A stretch of 64,000 nt of DNA from Actinoplanes sp. NBRC 103695 (GCF_030269485.1 NZ_BSTL01000036.1:29595-93594); one strand, 5' to 3'. Counted from the stretch's first letter, positions 17,574-26,691 are shown. Notes: a model not told the origin generated them from the letters alone. A program made the numbers and translations.

Positions 17574-18688
17574 CCGATGTCGCACCCGTGGGCCTTCATC
17601 GATCCACGGCCGCGATCGTCGACCTGCCGTACGGCCACCGCGACGACCCGGTGGGCCGAGAAGGTTTGTCCGCGCTGGTCGCACGCTGGATCGCCGCCGG
17701 CGACCTGCCGCAACGGCTGGGCTGGCGCACCCGGCACCGGCTGGAGGCGTACGCGTCGTCCTTCTCGTATTGGACCGCCATGGGCGATCTTGACCTTCTG
17801 CCCGGCTACCTGAACTCGCGGCTCGATCCGCCGCCGGAGAGCCGGCTCGCGCAACTCAGGTCGGCGCAGTTGCGGCTGCTCCACAAGCGATCCGGCAACC
17901 TGTATCTCCGGATGCTGGACGCGGTGGACGAAGCGGCGCTGGGTCGCTCCGGCCCCGGAGCGCTGGGCGACGAGGACTCGATCGTCCGCATCACGACGTC
18001 CGACGTGGCCGGTCATCTGGCTCGCTGCCACGCCACCGGGATCGCCTTGCACCACGCGGGTGGAACACAGCCGGCACGCGGCCGGCGGATCGACGAGCGT
18101 ACCGGCGGGCGGGCCTGGCGCGGTGGAGTGGTCGCCGTCCCGATGCCGGACGAGACGCGCACGCGGGTGGCGGTCCGGCTGCCGCTGCACGATGCCGCGC
18201 CCCCGGCCGGCGCGTTGCCGCTCGCGGTGGAGACGCTCGGCACCGGCGCCGAGGGCTTGCTGATCCGCCGACTGCGTCGGGAGCGCCCGCTCGCCTACGG
18301 CGTGGCGGCGATGAGCTGGGAGATGGCCGCGGCGCCGAGCATCGGCGGATACGCGTTGGTGAGTCCCGAGAGTGCGGCGGAGGCGGTGGAGGTGCTGCTC
18401 CTGAGCATACGGGAGGCAGTGTCGCAACCGCCGTCCGCGGAGCTCGCCGTCGCCGCCACGCGATGCCGCGCGCTGCTGCTCGCCCAGGTGGACCAGCCCT
18501 TCGGCGCCGTCGAGGAGCACCGCACCGTCGCTCGCGGCGGAACCTCCCTGGCCGATGTGGCGCGGGCCGTGGCGTACCGGGCGGCACACGGCCTGGACCT
18601 GCGGCTCGACGAGACGGCGCCGCCCGCCATCGCGATCACCGGAGAGGTACGCCCAGATCAGCTCGCCCGGATCGGATCACCGGCGTGA
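17570..18688 (+). CDS. M16-family peptidase-like protein, non-catalytic subunit
   Basis: A 372-aa protein with the two-lobed M16 plan but without the HxxEH zinc motif: the usual place reads EGLSALVARWIAAG. The second lobe keeps the substrate-binding R...Y feature (LLIRRLRRERPLAYGV), the mark of non-catalytic partners in heterodimeric M16B enzymes. The next gene carries the zinc motif, so the two should form one peptidase. Comparable pairs process peptides in some RiPP and signal systems. ATG overlaps the MFS stop and the 3' end overlaps the partner gene. Confidence 0.78.
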   Translation: MTDVAPVGLHRSTAAIVDLPYGHRDDPVGREGLSALVARWIAAGDLPQRLGWRTRHRLEAYASSFSYWTAMGDLDLLPGYLNSRLDPPPESRLAQLRSAQLRLLHKRSGNLYLRMLDAVDEAALGRSGPGALGDEDSIVRITTSDVAGHLARCHATGIALHHAGGTQPARGRRIDERTGGRAWRGGVVAVPMPDETRTRVAVRLPLHDAAPPAGALPLAVETLGTGAEGLLIRRLRRERPLAYGVAAMSWEMAAAPSIGGYALVSPESAAEAVEVLLLSIREAVSQPPSAELAVAATRCRALLLAQVDQPFGAVEEHRTVARGGTSLADVARAVAYRAAHGLDLRLDETAPPAIAITGEVRPDQLARIGSPA

Positions 18689-19830
18689 CGGCCACCGAGT
18701 TCGTTGTCTCCGGGCTGTGCGTACGCCTTTCCGACCTGCCCGGGGCGCATACGGCGGGCGCCTGCCTGCGGGTTGCCGCCGGATCGAGCGCCGACCCGGT
18801 ACACCTCTGGGGAACCGCCCACCTGACCGAGCACATCCGCATCGCCGCCGTCACCGGGTCCGGGCTGCACATCACCGGGCGTACCGAGAACACCGAGACC
18901 AGGTTCACCATGGCCGGGCTCGCCGAGCAGAGCGAGAGCATGGTCGGCGCGCTCACCCGCATCCTCGATCCGCGGAACACCATCGGCAGCACCGCTTTCG
19001 AGGCGGAGCGCGCCGCGGTGAACGTGGAGTCCCGCGCGGCGGCGGTCAACCCGCTGCTCCTGCTGGGCCCCGCGGCCGCCGAGGCGGCCCTGCCCGGCGA
19101 AGGTCTGGCGGACGCCCTCCGTGCCACCGTGGACACAGTGGGCCGGATCACGCCGGCGCACGTCGATGCCTTCACCGGCGAGCGCTACCGGCCCGGTGCC
19201 GCCGTCCTGACCTTCGCCGGACCGCTGCCGGACCCCGGAGCGCTGCTCGAGGTGATCGCCGAGGCGTTGCCGGCCTGCGCTGCCACTCCCCCGCCGCCGG
19301 CCCGTACGGACGCCGGCGTGCCTGCGCTCCGGCTCCCGGCCGAGCTGGACGGCCTGCTGGTCCTGACCGTGCCGGTCGCCGAACCGGCGCCGTTCTCCCG
19401 GTCGGTCGCCCGTGCGCTGGCCGCCGCGGCGCAGACGGAACTCGCGGTGATCGGGCGCACCACGGTCACCTCCGCCCGGCGCGAGGTCATCGTGCTCTGC
19501 TGGCGCGGCGACCGTCGCGCCGAGGACCTGCGAACCGCCGTGTCCGGCACGCTGGCCGCGGCCCGCCGGGGCGACGAAGCGATGGCCGACGCCTGGCGGA
19601 GTGGCGTCCTGCGTTCCTTCCAGGAACACGCCTTCGCCCGCGCGTCACCCCTCGGCCGTGCCCAGTCGGAGCTGCTGGATCCACCCCTGAACCCGGCAAC
19701 CGCTCCGGACGGTCACGCCTCGGCGCTCCCTGGCGAGATGCGCCGTACTGCGGACCGGGCCCGTCTGTGGCGCGTGGCCGCCGGAAAGCTGCACCCCGAG
19801 ACCGTCCCCCAGCTTGAGGAGAAGCCGTGA
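18685..19830 (+). CDS. M16-family zinc peptidase, catalytic subunit
   Basis: The 381-aa product has the inverted zinc motif HLTEH (His46, Glu49, His50) in WGTAHLTEHIRI, with the downstream acidic ligand probably Glu115 in FEAERAAVNVES. The N-terminal lobe (about 5-190) and C-terminal lobe (about 200-370) fit M16B. It pairs with the preceding HxxEH-lacking protein and most likely cleaves the operon's 47-aa peptide or its leader. The GTG start overlaps the partner's stop and its own stop overlaps the P450 start. Zinc chemistry is family knowledge; the substrate is inference. Confidence 0.82.
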   Translation: MTATEFVVSGLCVRLSDLPGAHTAGACLRVAAGSSADPVHLWGTAHLTEHIRIAAVTGSGLHITGRTENTETRFTMAGLAEQSESMVGALTRILDPRNTIGSTAFEAERAAVNVESRAAAVNPLLLLGPAAAEAALPGEGLADALRATVDTVGRITPAHVDAFTGERYRPGAAVLTFAGPLPDPGALLEVIAEALPACAATPPPPARTDAGVPALRLPAELDGLLVLTVPVAEPAPFSRSVARALAAAAQTELAVIGRTTVTSARREVIVLCWRGDRRAEDLRTAVSGTLAAARRGDEAMADAWRSGVLRSFQEHAFARASPLGRAQSELLDPPLNPATAPDGHASALPGEMRRTADRARLWRVAAGKLHPETVPQLEEKP

Positions 19831-21035
19831 GCAGCGCAGCCGCCGCGCCCGCCGAGAACGTCGTCGACCTGTCCCGTGACGCCGACGCGCTCTACCGCAA
19901 CCCGTACGAGGTCCTGGCGCGCCTCCGGAACCGGGCGCCGGTGCATTTCGTACGCCTCCCCGGCGGCAGCAGGCTGTGGCTGATCGTCGGCCATGAGGCC
20001 GGACATGCCGCGCTCACCGAGCCGACGATGAGCAAGGACTGGCTCCGGGTCACCGGGCGCGTCGGTCCGGGCGCGATCGGGACCAGCATGATCTCCAGCG
20101 ATCCGCCGGACCACACGCGACTTCGCCGGCTGGTGTCCAAGCAGTTCACCGCCCGGCGGATCGCGGCCCTCGCCCCGCTCATCCGGTCGGTCACCGACGA
20201 TCTCGTCGAGCGGATGGCACGGTCCGCCGGTCCACGGGACCTGATCGCGGAGTTCGCCTTCCCGCTGCCGGTCACCGTGATCTCTGAGCTCCTCGGCGTG
20301 CCTACGCTGGACCGGACGGCGTTCGCCGAGCTGTGCGCCGGCATCTTCGAGCCGTCCGCCGACGCCGACGCCGCCCGCGCGCACGTCGAGCAGATCAACG
20401 ACTACTTCGACCGCCTGATCGCTCAGAAGCGCGAGAACCCCGGCGACGACCTGCTGAGCGCGCTGATCGCGGCGAGGGACTCCGAGGCCGGGCGGCTGAG
20501 CCACTCCGAGCTCCGGGCCACCACCTTCCTGCTGCTGGTGGCCGGGCACGCCACCACGACCAATCTTCTCGCCAACGGCACGCTCGCCCTGCTCGACCAC
20601 CCGGAGCAACTGACCGCTCTGCGTGCGGACTGGGACCTGCTGCCGGGGGCCGTCGAGGAAATTCTCCGGTACGACGGCCCGCAGCCGTTGTCCACCAGGC
20701 GCTTCACCACCGAGCCGTGGCGCCCGCCCGGCTCGGACACCGTGATCGCCGCCGGCCAGACCGTGATGGTCGCCCTGGCCGCGACCAACCGCGACGCGGA
20801 GCGTTTCGTCCGTCCCGACGACTTCGACATCCGGCGTACCGGCGCCGCGCACCTCTCCTTCGGCCACGGCATCCATTACTGCCTGGGTGCGCCGCTGGCC
20901 CGCCTCCAGGTCGGCATCGCCCTGAGCGCCCTGCTGACCCGCTTCCCCGATCTCCGCCGAGCGCCCACCGAACTGCACTACCGCTCCACCCTGCTGACCC
21001 GCGCGCTCACCCGGCTCCCCGTCCTGCTTTGGTGA
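19827..21035 (+). CDS. Cytochrome P450 at the end of the peptide operon
   Basis: A 402-aa bacterial class I P450. The I-helix is LLLVAGHATTTN, the K-helix ExxR is EEILR, and the heme loop is FGHGIHYCLGAPLARLQ. It needs ferredoxin partners from elsewhere, as none is adjacent. Its GTG overlaps the M16 stop, so it is co-translated with the peptide-processing genes; oxidation or aromatic cross-linking of the peptide (Phe41/His43 are the only aromatic residues) is an attractive but untested job. Conservons often carry a P450, and a conservon follows, but a 435-bp gap with a hairpin separates this gene from it. Confidence 0.92.
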   Translation: MSSAAAAPAENVVDLSRDADALYRNPYEVLARLRNRAPVHFVRLPGGSRLWLIVGHEAGHAALTEPTMSKDWLRVTGRVGPGAIGTSMISSDPPDHTRLRRLVSKQFTARRIAALAPLIRSVTDDLVERMARSAGPRDLIAEFAFPLPVTVISELLGVPTLDRTAFAELCAGIFEPSADADAARAHVEQINDYFDRLIAQKRENPGDDLLSALIAARDSEAGRLSHSELRATTFLLLVAGHATTTNLLANGTLALLDHPEQLTALRADWDLLPGAVEEILRYDGPQPLSTRRFTTEPWRPPGSDTVIAAGQTVMVALAATNRDAERFVRPDDFDIRRTGAAHLSFGHGIHYCLGAPLARLQVGIALSALLTRFPDLRRAPTELHYRSTLLTRALTRLPVLLW

Positions 21036-21470
21036 ACGTTCCGGGATGGATCGACGCTCTTGGCGCCGATCTCGGCGGCTCGCGCGCTGCAATCGTCGTG
21101 TGCGAATAGAGAGCCGGACACGTCAACCCCCACCACGATCGTTCACATTCACGGACGGTCTCGGTGGGGGTTCACGATGTCGGCGATGTGTTCCTCAAGC
21201 TCGATCCGCTGCCGGCCGGGAGAGGCACCGGCGTGTCCCCGCCGCGCGGGCCTTCCTGGGCGAACGCACTACGCCAGCGCGACCATAACGTCGGCTCAGG
21301 TCGCTTGTCACGATTGATTCACCCATTCAGATGATGTGGATCAGAATCGAGGCAAGCCGATTCATCAGATCGATTACCAGCCAGTTCCGGCTTTGGTAAC
21401 GCATCCTGCGCCGCTCTACAGTGAATGGCCTTCCCGGGATATCGCCGCATCACCAAGAACAAGGATGCTC
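21036..21470. other. Spacer between the peptide operon and the conservon
   Basis: No coding sequence was found. A hairpin lies at 21125-21172. The 3' part (about 21300-21430) is less GC-rich than the flanks and is the likely promoter region for the conservon, but I could not assign -35/-10 boxes with confidence. Confidence 0.5.
21125..21172 (+). terminator. Hairpin downstream of the P450 operon
   Basis: A perfect 10-bp stem (aacccccacc at 21125-21134 pairs with ggtgggggtt at 21163-21172) with a 28-nt loop lies 90 bp after the P450 stop. There is no U-tract, as is usual for actinomycete terminators. The long loop makes it moderately convincing. Confidence 0.5.
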
Positions 21471-22880
21471 ATGCCCGCCACTCCTTTCTTGCTCGCCGGT
21501 GTCGCTGCCCTGGCCGCGTTCGGCTTCGCGGCCTGGACGGTCCGGCGGCGTACCGCGCCCGCCGTGACCCGGTCCGCTCTGGCCGAGGCGCGGTCGGAGC
21601 TGGCCGCCGCCCGCGCCGAGGTCGACGAACTAACCGAGCGGCTCCGGCAGGCTCCGGCGATACCGGCTGCCCGGGTGCCGGCCGACCACGCCGCCGGCCG
21701 GCATGTCGAGGTCTTCGTCAACCTGTCCCGGCGGCTCCAATCACTCGTGCACCGCGAGATCAAGCTGCTCGACGGGCTGGAGAACGAGGTCGAGGATCCC
21801 GATCTGCTGAAGGGCCTGTTCCAGGTCGACCACCTGGCGACCCGGATCCGGCGGCACGCGGAAAATCTAGCCGTGCTCGGCGGGTCGGTGTCGCGCCGGC
21901 AGTGGAGCCGGCCGGTGGCGCTGACCGAGGTGCTGCGGTCAGCGATCGCCGAGGTCGAGCACTATTCGCGGGTCAAGCTGGTTCCCCCGATCGACGGCAC
22001 CCTGCCGGGGCACTCCGTCGCCAGCGTCATCCACCTGATCGCCGAGCTGATCGAGAACGCGACGATGTTCGCGCCACCACACACGCAGGTGCTGCTCCGG
22101 GCCCAGCAGGTGGCCGCCGGCACGGCGGTCGAGGTTGAGGATCGCGGGCTCGGCATGCAGCGCGCCGACCTCGACCGGGTCAACCAGTTGCTGATCAACC
22201 CGGACGACACCAACCTCGACGACCTGCTGCGGGACGGACGGATCGGGCTCTACGTGGTCTCGATGATCGCCCAGCAGCACGGGATCGTCGTGCAGCTGCA
22301 GACCAACATCTACGGCGGCACCCAAGCGGTGATCATCCTGCCACCGGTGCTGATCGGCTCGGCATCCCCAGCGGCACCGGCACCCGCGGCGGCACCGAGC
22401 CCGGCTCCGGGGGACGAGCAGCGGCCCCCGCTGGAGAGACGAGTTCCGCTGCAGCCGGCCCGACGAGCCCTTCCGGTACGGGACCGCTCGTCGAGCCGCG
22501 GCCAGGGAACCGCCGAGATCACCCGGCCGCCGGTCTGGCCGGCCGTGACGCCGCACGATCGCACGCCGGCTCCCACGGCACCGGCTCACGCCCTCGGCGG
22601 CGGCGGCGAGTTGCCACGCGCCGGTGGCCGCCGCGCCGGTCCCCGCCCGGACGCCACCGCGACCGTCACCCCGCACCACCAGCAGGCCGCGGCCACCCCG
22701 TCGCGGCCTGCGCTCCCTCGGCGCCGCAGCCAGACCCACATGGCGCCGCAACTGCAGCTCGGGCCGCCGCGCCCGGCGACGGAACCGGCCGGCGAACACC
22801 AGCCAGGCTTGATGGCGTCGTTCATGAACGGTGTCTCGCAGGGTGAAGCAGACGTACCCGAAGCCGGAAGTCATGGCTGA
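21471..22880 (+). CDS. cvnA: Conservon sensor-kinase-like membrane protein (CvnA)
   Basis: The 469-aa protein has an N-terminal TM (LLAGVAALAAFGFAAWTV), a coiled-coil-like Ala/Glu-rich stretch (about 40-75), a dimerization-like region (LSRRLQSLVHREIKLLDGLE) and a HATPase domain. In the latter the N-box is LIAELIENATMFAPP and the G1 box is VEDRGLGM. The C-terminal ~150 residues are Pro/Arg-rich and disordered. CvnA proteins resemble histidine kinases and form a membrane complex with CvnB-D. ATG 21471 was preferred because AAGG lies 6 nt upstream; ATG 21465 abuts it. It heads an operon with cvnB, C, D and a GAF gene. Confidence 0.87.
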   Translation: MPATPFLLAGVAALAAFGFAAWTVRRRTAPAVTRSALAEARSELAAARAEVDELTERLRQAPAIPAARVPADHAAGRHVEVFVNLSRRLQSLVHREIKLLDGLENEVEDPDLLKGLFQVDHLATRIRRHAENLAVLGGSVSRRQWSRPVALTEVLRSAIAEVEHYSRVKLVPPIDGTLPGHSVASVIHLIAELIENATMFAPPHTQVLLRAQQVAAGTAVEVEDRGLGMQRADLDRVNQLLINPDDTNLDDLLRDGRIGLYVVSMIAQQHGIVVQLQTNIYGGTQAVIILPPVLIGSASPAAPAPAAAPSPAPGDEQRPPLERRVPLQPARRALPVRDRSSSRGQGTAEITRPPVWPAVTPHDRTPAPTAPAHALGGGGELPRAGGRRAGPRPDATATVTPHHQQAAATPSRPALPRRRSQTHMAPQLQLGPPRPATEPAGEHQPGLMASFMNGVSQGEADVPEAGSHG

Positions 22881-22914
22881 CCACCGGCACGGATCTCAGA
22901 AGGGCCAAGCTCAC

Positions 22915-23346
22915 ATGTCGCTCACCGATTCCCCCCGCACGTCCCGAGACCTCGCCTGGTTGCTGTCCGGACTGGTCGACCGCGTTCCGGACACCCGGAG
23001 CGCACTGCTGCTGTCGTCGGACGGGTTGCGCAAGGCCGCGCACGGGCTGGACGACGACGGCGCGGATCACCTGGCCGCGGTCGCCTCCGGGCTGTTCTCG
23101 CTGGCTCGCAGTGCCGGGTCCCGGCTCGGCGGCGACGGGGTCCGCCAGGTCCTGGCCGAGCTGGACGACTGCCTTCTGTTCGTCTCGGCCGCCGGTTCCG
23201 GGGCGGTGCTCGCGGTGGTCGCCGGGAAAACGGCCGACCCGGGGGTGCTGGGCTATGAGATGGCGCAGATGGTCAAGAGCGTACGGCCGTATCTGTCGAC
23301 GCCGGCCCGGCCGACGTCCGGCGTTCTGGACGTGCGCGGACGGTGA
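22915..23346 (+). CDS. cvnB: Roadblock/LC7 domain protein (CvnB)
   Basis: A 143-aa roadblock/LC7 protein: LAWLLSGLVDRVPDTRSALL, LLSSDGLRKAAHGLD and the C-terminal helix. Roadblock proteins regulate small GTPases, consistent with cvnD two genes on. It starts at ATG 22915 (GAAGGG upstream); an in-frame ATG at 22873 is possible. The stop overlaps the GTG of cvnC. Confidence 0.92.
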   Translation: MSLTDSPRTSRDLAWLLSGLVDRVPDTRSALLLSSDGLRKAAHGLDDDGADHLAAVASGLFSLARSAGSRLGGDGVRQVLAELDDCLLFVSAAGSGAVLAVVAGKTADPGVLGYEMAQMVKSVRPYLSTPARPTSGVLDVRGR

Positions 23347-23720
23347 GCGTCCTGGACGTCGACGGCGGGCACTGGTTCGACGACGCCGCGGGCCGGCTGA
23401 TCCGGCCGTACACGGTGAGCGACGGACGGACCGAACCGACCATCCGGATGGACCTGCTGTCAATGGTGATCGCCACCGGTCGCCAGCCGCAGGGTCAGCT
23501 CGGGCCGGACCACGCCCAAGCGCTCCGGCTCTGCCACGGCGTCACCACGGTCGCCGAGATCGCGGCGCGGCTGAAGCTGCCCGCCGTGGTCACCAAGATC
23601 CTTCTGTCCGATCTGGTCGACTGGGGCGTGGTCGATGCCCGCTCCCCGGACCCGCTGGCCGATTCCTCCAACCCGGCCGTACTGGAGATCATTCTCAATG
23701 CCCTCGAACGACGACTCTGA
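23343..23720 (+). CDS. cvnC: DUF742 protein (CvnC)
   Basis: This 125-aa protein is a DUF742 member: RLIRPYTVSDGRTEP near the start, LDLLSMV-like core (MDLLSMVIATG), then the winged-helix-like segment CHGVTTVAEIAARLKLP and LLSDLVDWGVV. CvnC is a standard conservon component of unknown biochemistry. The GTG overlaps cvnB, and its 3' end overlaps the cvnD ATG by 23 bp. Confidence 0.92.
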   Translation: MSVLDVDGGHWFDDAAGRLIRPYTVSDGRTEPTIRMDLLSMVIATGRQPQGQLGPDHAQALRLCHGVTTVAEIAARLKLPAVVTKILLSDLVDWGVVDARSPDPLADSSNPAVLEIILNALERRL

Positions 23721-24384
23721 CCAGTTCCCGTCCGCGCTCAAGCTCCTGATCGCGGGCGGCTTCGGCGTCGGCAAGACCACGTTTGTCGGAGCCGTGAGCG
23801 AGATCGAGCCGCTGCACACCGAGGAGCTGCTCACCACCGCCAGCGTGGGCACGGACCGGCTGACCGGCGTCGAGGGCAAGTCGAGGACCACTGTCGCGAT
23901 GGACTTCGGCCGGATCACGATCAGCCAGAAGCACGTGCTCTACCTCTTCGGCACCCCCGGGCAGGAGCGCTTCTGGTTCATGTGGGACGAGCTGTCCAAC
24001 GGCGCGGTCGGGGCGATCGTGCTGGCCGACACCCGCCGGCTGGAGGACTGCTTCCCGGCCGTCGACTTCTTCGAGTCCCGCGGCATCGGCTTCGTGATCG
24101 CGGTCAACGAGTTCGACGGCGCCTGCCGGTACGAGCTGGACGACATGCGCAGCGCACTCGACCTGAAGCCGGACGTCCCGATCGTGCACTGCGACGCACG
24201 CGATCAGCGATCCGCCACCGGCGTCCTGATCGGCTTGATCCACCACCTCCTGGCCTCCCGGCCTGACAATGATCGAGGAGAGTCCCGGCATGATCTACGA
24301 CTTTTCCGGACACCATCCCCTCACCCCGGCGGATCTGGAACTGCCCGCTCGCATGCGCCGGCTGCACGAGCTCGGCCTCGGTGA
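23698..24384 (+). CDS. cvnD: Conservon small GTPase (CvnD)
   Basis: A Ras-like GTPase of the conservon type. The P-loop is GGFGVGKTT, switch II region is LFGTPGQERFWFMWDEL, and the G4 box is VNEFD in place of NKxD, as is common in this family. It should cycle GTP under the control of CvnA/CvnB. The recognisable GTPase ends near residue 190 (HHLLASRPD). The frame then runs about 30 residues further as an Arg/Pro-rich tail that overlaps the following GAF gene by 95 bp, an unusually long overlap. A lost stop codon or an indel near 24290 could explain the tail. Confidence 0.9.
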   Translation: MPSNDDSDQFPSALKLLIAGGFGVGKTTFVGAVSEIEPLHTEELLTTASVGTDRLTGVEGKSRTTVAMDFGRITISQKHVLYLFGTPGQERFWFMWDELSNGAVGAIVLADTRRLEDCFPAVDFFESRGIGFVIAVNEFDGACRYELDDMRSALDLKPDVPIVHCDARDQRSATGVLIGLIHHLLASRPDNDRGESRHDLRLFRTPSPHPGGSGTARSHAPAARARPR

Positions 24385-24835
24385 CGACGCGGATCCGCAG
24401 CTCGACGAGTTCGCCCGGCGGGTCGGCGACGTCACCCGGGCGCCACTGGCCATGGTCAACTTCGTCCAGACCGACCGGCAGTACCTGGGTGGGCTGTACG
24501 CCGGCACGGCCATCCCGGAGGCGATCCGGACCGCCTTGGCCGGTCGTACATTCACGCGCGAGCACGGGTACTGCCCGCACGTGGTCGTCCGGCGCAAGGC
24601 ACTCGTGCTCGATGACGTCTGCGACTATCCCCGCTTCGCCAGCAACCCGGTGGTGGACGAGATCGGCATCCGCTCGTACCTGGGCGCTCCGATGATCGAC
24701 CGGACCGGCGTCACGCTCGGCACGGTCTGCGTGGTCGATGTCGAACCACGTCCCTGGGGGCGCCCCGGGCTGGAGACGATCAAGGCGCTGGCTTCGGAGA
24801 TGGTCGCGCAGATCCACGCTCGCGAGGCTGAGTAG
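24290..24835 (+). CDS. GAF-domain protein, fifth gene of the conservon
   Basis: A 181-aa single GAF domain: MVNFVQTDRQYLGGLYAG, ALVLDDVCDYPRFASNP and YLGAPMIDRTGVTLGTVCVVD. GAF domains bind small ligands or chromophores. Many conservons have a P450 (CvnE) at this position; here a GAF sensor takes the place. ATG 24290 has GAGGAGAG seven nucleotides upstream and is preferred over ATG 24269. It overlaps the 3' tail of cvnD by 95 bp. Confidence 0.87.
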   Translation: MIYDFSGHHPLTPADLELPARMRRLHELGLGDDADPQLDEFARRVGDVTRAPLAMVNFVQTDRQYLGGLYAGTAIPEAIRTALAGRTFTREHGYCPHVVVRRKALVLDDVCDYPRFASNPVVDEIGIRSYLGAPMIDRTGVTLGTVCVVDVEPRPWGRPGLETIKALASEMVAQIHAREAE

Positions 24836-24848
24836 CCCGAAGATCACC

Positions 24849-24885
24849 GGGCCGGGCAGCACTTCCACGGACAGCTGCCCGGCCC
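24849..24885 (+). terminator. Strong hairpin terminator after the conservon
   Basis: A perfect 12-bp GC-rich stem (gggccgggcagc at 24849-24860 with gctgcccggccc at 24874-24885), a 13-nt loop and a short AT-containing tail begin 13 bp after the GAF stop. It separates the conservon from the next cluster. Confidence 0.85.
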
Positions 24886-25068
24886 ATTTCGTGACCCTAG
24901 GTAGCGGCTTGACCCCGTTGAGAAACCGAGGGGCCCGTTGTAGAGTTCGGTCGAATAGGCAAACTTAAGGCGGATCATTGATCAATTAGTTCCGCCTGCC
25001 GTGCAATTTGCACGAAGTCGCCGGCCGCCGCCGACGGTGATATCGAGTACCGATCCGTGGAGTGGACG

Positions 25069-26691
25069 ATGAATGTCGAAGCCCTCGGTCACGACACTGT
25101 CTTCGGCACAGCGGCAGACGACCGGCCGGAGCCGTCATCGGCGACGCGGATGGTGGAATTTCTGCGCGCCTACTCCCGGAATTTCCTCAATTCCCGGCTG
25201 GTCGACGAGCGTCGTTCCCTGCCGCCGGCACTGACCTCGGATTTCGCCGATGCCGGGCTGCTCGGCCTGCAGATTCCGCAGAAATTCGGCGGCCAGGATC
25301 TGTCCCACACCGACATGAACCGGGTGTTTACCCAACTCGGGGCGATAGACGCCAATCTCGCCGTTTTCTGCGCGGTGCACAACACTCTCGGAACCGCACC
25401 GATCCAACAGTCGGCGGCCGAGGACGTCCGCAGCCGTGTGCTGCCCCGCCTGGCTACCGGACAGGCGTTGGCCACCAGCGCCATCAGCGAGCCCGGAATC
25501 GGTTCCCACCTGCGCGGGATGGCCACCAGCGCGACCCGCAACCCCGACGGCTCCTACACCATCAACGGCCGCAAGAAATGGATTTCGCTGGGCGGGGACG
25601 CCCGGTACGTCAACGTCTTCGCGCTCGTCCGGGACGACGACGGCCGGCCCCAAGGCATTACCGGCTTCCTGGTCGACAGCCGCACACCGGGTTTCGAGAT
25701 CGGTCCGGAAATGCTGACCCTGGGGCTGCGCGGGGTACCCCAATACGATCTCCGCTTCCGCGAGCTCCGGGTGCCGGCCTCGGCCGTGCTGGGCGGCGAG
25801 GGAGACGGTCTCAGCACGGCCAAAGCGGCATTCATGGGCGGCCGGATCGTGCTCGCCGCAATGGCCGCGGGGGCGGCGATGCGCTCTCTTGAACTGGTCC
25901 AGAGATTCACCTCCGGCCGCGTGGTCGCCACCGGCTACCTGGCCGAGAACGGGCGCATACGTCAGTTGCTGGCCGGGGCCGGAGCCGCCGTCCAAGCGGT
26001 GGAAACGCTGATCGGGCGAATCGCGACCTGGCGGGACGCCGGCCACGACGTACCCGATGCCTGGTATTTCTGCGCGAAGATCCTCGGCTGCGAATTGGGC
26101 TGGAGCGCCATCGACGCGGCTCTTCAGGTATTGGGGGCTCGCGGGTTCCTCGACACCAATACGGTCGGTCAGCACTTCCGGGACTACCGGCTGTTCCGGA
26201 TCTTCGAGGGTTCCACCGAGGCCCTCTCGGTCTACCTCGGCACCAAGCTGATCAAGAATCCCGGCGAGTTGGCGAAGCTGGTGCGGCCGGTGCAGCCGAA
26301 CGCACGGGTGCTCGCGCAGGTCGACCGGGTCGTGGCACTCGCCGCCCGTCTCCCCGGCGACGACGCCGCCCAGCACATCCACGCGGCGATGATCGGCGAG
26401 CTGGCGTGCTGGGCCCTGCTGGCCGCGGTGACGAGCGACGCCGGGCACCGGTCGGCGATGCACGGCTACACCACGTCCTGGACCGAGGATCAGCTCAGGC
26501 GACGGCTGGACCACGCCCACCCGGGCGCATCGCGGGATCTGCCCACCGGGGCGGAGTTCGCGGCGTACGTGGCCGGCTGTGCCGACGCCATCGGTGAGGT
26601 CGACCAGCGACGCTGGCCCGGTGAGGAGTGGAGCGCCGACCCGCTGCTCCGCCGACGCGGCGGACCACAGCGCAGGGCATGTGAGCAGTAG
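25069..26691 (+). CDS. Acyl-CoA dehydrogenase-family flavoprotein
   Basis: The 540-aa protein has the ACAD fold: N-terminal helical domain (about 25-130), middle beta domain (about 130-240; TSAISEPGIGSHL and KKWISLGGDARY) and C-terminal helical domain with RIFEGSTEALSVYLG near 385-400. About 140 extra C-terminal residues exceed the usual ~390. The region equivalent to the catalytic Glu reads RIFEGSTE. In methoxymalonyl/hydroxymalonyl pathways an ACAD of this kind (FkbI) oxidises glyceryl-ACP made by FkbH; an FkbH and an ACP lie on the opposite strand just downstream. That pairing is inference. ATG 25069 follows GGAG by 6 nt. Confidence 0.85.
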   Translation: MNVEALGHDTVFGTAADDRPEPSSATRMVEFLRAYSRNFLNSRLVDERRSLPPALTSDFADAGLLGLQIPQKFGGQDLSHTDMNRVFTQLGAIDANLAVFCAVHNTLGTAPIQQSAAEDVRSRVLPRLATGQALATSAISEPGIGSHLRGMATSATRNPDGSYTINGRKKWISLGGDARYVNVFALVRDDDGRPQGITGFLVDSRTPGFEIGPEMLTLGLRGVPQYDLRFRELRVPASAVLGGEGDGLSTAKAAFMGGRIVLAAMAAGAAMRSLELVQRFTSGRVVATGYLAENGRIRQLLAGAGAAVQAVETLIGRIATWRDAGHDVPDAWYFCAKILGCELGWSAIDAALQVLGARGFLDTNTVGQHFRDYRLFRIFEGSTEALSVYLGTKLIKNPGELAKLVRPVQPNARVLAQVDRVVALAARLPGDDAAQHIHAAMIGELACWALLAAVTSDAGHRSAMHGYTTSWTEDQLRRRLDHAHPGASRDLPTGAEFAAYVAGCADAIGEVDQRRWPGEEWSADPLLRRRGGPQRRACEQ

